From an uncultured Verrucomicrobia subdivision 3 bacterium (GTDB taxonomy: Bacteria > Verrucomicrobiota > Verrucomicrobiia > Limisphaerales > DASXHY01), in contig CALBZA010000040.1 in the NCBI GenBank assembly GCA_937890005.1, positions 7,817 through 71,816 of the forward strand: a DNA stretch of 64,000 bases, read 5' to 3'. The translations under genes and the position numbers were made by a program. The notes under the pieces were generated by a model. It searched no databases, was not told where the DNA came from, and worked only from the letters and a program-made list of their open reading frames with translations. Positions 63,643-64,000 of the stretch are shown here, piece after piece (positions within the stretch are counted from its first letter, which is position 1; each line of letters opens with the position of its first letter).

Positions 63643-64000
63643 AACCGTCGGCTCTTCGTTCAGTCCAGCTTGCAGACCAATGTGCCAAAACACCTGTATT
63701 TACCGGGTCCACATGCGGGTGTCTGGAACAGCCACGGACTGGCCAATCAAACGGAGTGGTTGCTGTGCGAAGCGATCATCGACGCGCTGTCGCTCTGGTG
63801 TCACGGCTTCCGCAACGTGGCCGCCAGTTATGGCGTGAACGGGTTTACACCGGCCCATTGGGCCTTGTTCAAAGCGTTGAAACCCGAACGCATCATCATC
63901 TGTTATGACAACGACGATGAAGGCAACGCTGCCGCCGATGAACAACGACACCAAAACCGGCGACGATCCGCAGAGCCTGATTTACCTGACAGGCCGATAC
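63643..64000 (+). pseudogene. 5'-truncated Toprim (DNA primase-like) fragment, edge-cut
   Basis: The frame reads HLYLPGPHAGVWN, then WLLCEAIIDALSLWCHGF with the Toprim Glu, ASYGVNGFTPAHWALF, and IIICYDNDDEGNAAADE with the DxD motif. These are Toprim-primase landmarks. There is no N-terminal zinc or catalytic domain upstream and no start codon of its own; the frame runs back into the YihY start region. After AADE the sequence loses family character, although no stop occurs before the edge. This looks like a remnant of a mobile-element primase. Confidence 0.7.
63938..64000 (+). CDS. Start of an unidentified gene (partial)
   Basis: ATG at 63938 in a different frame from the Toprim fragment gives MNNDTKTGDDPQSLIYLTGR, 21 codons to the edge. 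It resembles the beginning of a soluble protein and could be a site-specific recombinase that often neighbours such primases, but 21 residues cannot establish this. Confidence 0.35.
   Translation, partial: MNNDTKTGDDPQSLIYLTGRY

Overview
The window looks like a chromosomal segment of a Verrucomicrobia-type bacterium (PVC group). This is inferred from gene content, not from a database search: a DUF1592/DUF1552 pair of the planctomycete/verrucomicrobial kind, several exported polysaccharide-active enzymes, a pseudopilin-like tail on a lipoprotein, a BatA-E-like aerotolerance operon, and several families of dispersed palindromes and short tandem repeats. There is one tRNA (Gln, TTG anticodon) and no rRNA, CRISPR array or intact insertion sequence.

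Layout. 1-0.7 kb: start of a Tat-exported metallo-beta-lactamase-fold hydrolase. 1.0-8.4 kb: a co-directional run of mostly unrecognised genes. It holds a twin DcrB/EagR-like protein, a HEAT-like protein, four membrane proteins and a DUF3574 lipoprotein with an apparent frameshift; I read it as a possible orphan toxin/secretion accessory cassette. 8.5-12 kb: a four-palindrome repeat, then a SWIM-SNF2 helicase carrying an in-frame heptamer array. 12-17 kb: exported DUF1592 cytochrome, DUF1552 Tat protein and GH43. 17-19 kb: Mn-catalase, DUF2892 and DUF2243. 19-25 kb: GH57/DUF3536, HrpB, TMEM14 and a tiny CPXCG protein missed by length cut-offs. 25-29 kb: a pectin (rhamnogalacturonan-I) module, PL11 lyase translationally coupled to a double SGNH esterase. 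29-32.6 kb: an LplT-PlsC-Aas fusion. 33-40 kb: YfcE-like phosphoesterase, membrane protein, RluA-type pseudouridine synthase, Zn-alcohol dehydrogenase, secreted LamG-like protein and a REC-Hpt-like-REC regulator.

40-45.5 kb: a MacAB-like efflux operon with two permeases and a Yip1 protein. 45.6-50.5 kb: tRNA-Gln, lipoprotein/pseudopilin fusion, DUF1801/YdeI protein, YjfB, exonuclease III and a DUF2314 protein. 50.8-61.6 kb: moxR, a GH35 beta-galactosidase, then DUF58, DUF4381, BatA, BatB, TPR, BatD and BatE-like genes. The GH35 gene sits where moxR and DUF58 are normally adjacent, with an inverted heptamer repeat at its 3' border. 61.7-64 kb: a YihY/BrkB protein and a 5'-truncated Toprim primase fragment at the right edge.

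The strongest non-gene signals are repeats. There are two copies of a four-hairpin element about 130-bp long, period-7 arrays inside otherwise conserved genes (SNF2, HrpB, alcohol dehydrogenase, DUF1592), period-9 inverted elements between genes, and a REP-like palindrome inside the start of the DUF4381 gene. Functions rest on motif and family recognition by eye.
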